A stretch of DNA of 8,143 bases from Syntrophales bacterium (GTDB lineage Bacteria > Desulfobacterota > Syntrophia > Syntrophales > UBA2251): positions 1-8,143 of the forward strand of contig JALNWL010000110.1 of NCBI GenBank assembly GCA_023230905.1. The letters run 5' to 3'. The translations under genes were made by a program, and so were the position numbers. This document shows, piece by piece, positions 6,401 through 8,143 of this stretch. Positions within the stretch are counted from its first letter, which is position 1, and the number at the start of each line of letters is the position of its first letter. Below the pieces are notes generated by a model, which saw only the letters and a list, made by a program, of their open reading frames with translations, did not search any database and was not told the origin of the DNA.

Positions 6401-8143
6401 CTACTTCTCCTGCTTGTTGAGCAGCGCGACCGTCGTGGCCGTCAGGGCGACGCACATCGCGGCCAGGACAAGATAATGGGCCGCCAGTTCCTGAAATCCG
6501 ATGGCCTTGGTGAAGGTCCCCACGCTGATGTCGAGAAAGTAATGGGCGGGGAAGGTCCGGGCCATGAAGGCGGCGCCGCCCGTGAGCGACGAGACCGGCG
6601 TCAGGAGACCGGAAAACTGGAACGCGGGAACCATCGTCAGGACGAAGGCCGCCACCAACGCCGCGATCTGCGTCCGGGTGAAGGTGGAGACGAGCAGCCC
6701 GAGTCCCGTGCTGGCGACGAGATAGAGAAGGGCCCCGACGACGAGGGCCGGGAAGCTGCCCCGGAACGGGATCTGAAACACCCCGAGAATGATCGCGATC
6801 AGCGCGAAGAAATTGACCGCATTGACGACGACGTAGGGGAGCTGCTTCCCCCACAGAAACTCCAGGCGCGTGACCGGGCTGGTGTAGAGGTTCGTGATGG
6901 AGCCGAGCTCCTTTTCCCGCACCACGGCCACCGCCGTCAGCAGGGTGGGCACGAGCAGCAGGACGGCGGCCAGAACGCCCGGAACGATGGCCAGGCGGCT
7001 CCGGACGTTGGGGTTGTACCAGTAGCGGGATTCGATCTGTACCGCGCCGCCCGTGACCGGGAGGGCGGCCGCCTCCGGTTGCTCGGCCAGATAGGCCAGA
7101 TGGACGGCCTCCGCGTAATTCTTCGCCGTTTCCGCCCGGAACGGCATGGTCCCGTCGATCCACACCCCCACCGCGGGGCTGCGTTCCCGCTTCAGGTCTC
7201 TGGCGAACCCCGGCGGAATTTCGATGACGAGGGAGTAATTCAGCTTCTGAAATCCCCGCTCCATCTCCAGCGGAGACAGGATTTGCCCCCGATCCCGGAA
7301 GTAGGGCGAACCGGTGTAATGCTCGACATACGCGCGGCTTGCCGCCGTTCCGTCATGGTCGAGGACGGCGAAGCGAATCGCATCGATATCCGTGTTGATG
7401 CCGTAGCCATACACCAGCAGCAGCAGCGGCGCCACGAGGAGGGCGAAGAGGAGGAGGACCGAGTCCCGGAGGAGTTCGAGCGTCTCTTTGTGCGCCACGG
7501 CGAAAAGGCGGTGGATATCGAAGCGGCGTCGGGATTCCGGTCGCGCCGGGGGTGTCAAGATCGTGGCGGGACGTTCAAGGCCGCCGGCCCCTCCCGCGTC
7601 CGCTTCGCGGTCGTCCCCGTCGGCATCCTCCCGCATGTAGGCGATGAACGCCTCTTCCAGGGTCCGGCACTTCCGGCGACGCGTGAGTTCCTTCGGGCTA
7701 TCGCAGGCCAGGACGCGCCCCTGGCTCATCAGGGCCACCCGGTCGCAGCGGCCGGCCTCGTTCATGTAGTGGGTCGTGATGAAGATCGTCACCTGGCGCT
7801 CGCGGGAAAGTCCGGCCAGGAGTTCCCAGAAGTGGTCCCGGGCGATGGGGTCCACCCCCGAGGTAGGTTCGTCCAGGATCAGGACTTCCGGATCGTGGAT
7901 CGTGGCCACGGCGAGGGACAAACGCTGGCGGATGCCGAGGGGCAGTCGCTCCGCCTGATCGTCCATGACGTTGCCCAGATCGAAAACCGCACTCATTTCT
8001 TCCACCCGGGCGGGGATCGCGGCCGCGGGCAGGTCGAAGAGGTGGGCGTGCAGGGTCAGGTTCTGCCGGACGGTCAGCTCGCCGTACAGGGAGAAGGTCT
8101 GGGACATGTACCCGATGCGTTTGCGCATGGCGATGCTGCCGGC
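6401..8143 (-). CDS. rbbA: RbbA-like ABC exporter ATPase/permease fusion, 5' end missing
   Basis: Fused ABC ATPase and ABC-2 permease; the frame is still open at the window edge, so the start is off the window and Met at 8128 is internal. Counting from that Met (575 residues): Q-loop GYMSQ at 6-10, signature region LPLGIRQR at 62-69, Walker B VLILDEP at 82-88 with D-loop SGVDP, and H-loop His120. A linker follows, then one helix (about 224-241), an extracytoplasmic domain (about 245-375, with IEIPPGF and WYNPN), and five more helices from about 380 to 571, with the coupling motif VREKELGSI at 403-411. The layout and the LLNKQEK ending match E. coli RbbA (YhiH) as I recall it, where this ATPase is the second of two; Walker A would lie upstream. 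Forms an exporter with the YhhJ-like protein. E. coli RbbA is also called ribosome-associated, but the membrane exporter role fits this context better. Confidence 0.92.
   Translation of the reverse strand, partial: AGSIAMRKRIGYMSQTFSLYGELTVRQNLTLHAHLFDLPAAAIPARVEEMSAVFDLGNVMDDQAERLPLGIRQRLSLAVATIHDPEVLILDEPTSGVDPIARDHFWELLAGLSRERQVTIFITTHYMNEAGRCDRVALMSQGRVLACDSPKELTRRRKCRTLEEAFIAYMREDADGDDREADAGGAGGLERPATILTPPARPESRRRFDIHRLFAVAHKETLELLRDSVLLLFALLVAPLLLLVYGYGINTDIDAIRFAVLDHDGTAASRAYVEHYTGSPYFRDRGQILSPLEMERGFQKLNYSLVIEIPPGFARDLKRERSPAVGVWIDGTMPFRAETAKNYAEAVHLAYLAEQPEAAALPVTGGAVQIESRYWYNPNVRSRLAIVPGVLAAVLLLVPTLLTAVAVVREKELGSITNLYTSPVTRLEFLWGKQLPYVVVNAVNFFALIAIILGVFQIPFRGSFPALVVGALLYLVASTGLGLLVSTFTRTQIAALVAAFVLTMVPAFQFSGLLTPVSSLTGGAAFMARTFPAHYFLDISVGTFTKAIGFQELAAHYLVLAAMCVALTATTVALLNKQEK
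6407..6411 (-). promoter_or_regulatory. Ribosome binding site of the YhhJ-like permease
   Basis: AGGAG on the minus strand lies within the last codons of the upstream rbbA-like gene, 8 nt before the ATG at 6398. It settles the permease start and supports coupled translation of the two exporter subunits. Confidence 0.75.

Noticed and set aside
6399..7163. Upstream extension of the permease frame to 7163
   Set aside because: The extension overlaps the rbbA-like coding sequence and has no protein-like features. The start at 6398 has a good ribosome binding site and matches the family N-terminus.

Overview
The window is about 8.1 kb of GC-rich, gene-dense bacterial chromosome. It holds seven protein genes (two cut by the window edges), no RNA genes, no mobile elements and no CRISPR. 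The most likely source is a Gram-negative anaerobe of the Desulfobacterota (old Deltaproteobacteria, for example Syntrophales-like). This is inferred from the PAS/LuxR-type regulator tail typical of that group, the [NiFe]-hydrogenase nickel-insertion genes, and a cell-envelope exporter of the RbbA/YhhJ type. It is family resemblance from memory, not a database match.

Layout. (1) At 1-423 (+) is the C-terminal end of a LuxR/GerE-type helix-turn-helix regulator whose sensor part lies off the window. (2) At 420-1274 (-) is a secreted or membrane protein: signal peptide, short bactofilin-like repeats, then several membrane helices. Its stop codon overlaps the regulator's stop by 4 nt, tail to tail. 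(3) At 1275-1534 is a divergent promoter region with a very good sigma70-type promoter on each strand and a possible hairpin leading into the hypA ribosome binding site. (4) At 1535-5262 (+) is a tight run of four genes: hypA, hypB, a glycerate 2-kinase and a secernin-like C69-family peptidase. They overlap or are 9 and 30 nt apart, so they probably form one operon. (5) At 5263-5282 is a short convergent gap with a perfect 8-bp hairpin. (6) At 5283-8143 (-) is an ABC-2 exporter pair: an RbbA-like fused ATPase/permease (5' end off the window), followed 2 nt later by a YhhJ-like permease.

How the genes fit together. HypA and HypB deliver nickel to the large subunit of [NiFe] hydrogenases, so the genome should encode such an enzyme and the remaining hypCDEF genes elsewhere. 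The glycerate kinase feeds glycerate into lower glycolysis as 2-phosphoglycerate, and the C69 peptidase is a predicted N-terminal-nucleophile hydrolase. Neither has an obvious link to nickel maturation, so co-transcription may be only economical. The RbbA/YhhJ pair resembles the E. coli yhiI-rbbA-yhhJ locus, which predicts an HlyD-like membrane fusion protein just beyond position 8143.

I did not find a convincing undescribed system. The points most worth checking are the mixed hyp/kinase/peptidase operon, the HypB without its N-terminal nickel-binding motif, the paired divergent promoters with the hypA leader hairpin, and the repeat-plus-membrane architecture of the 420-1274 protein.
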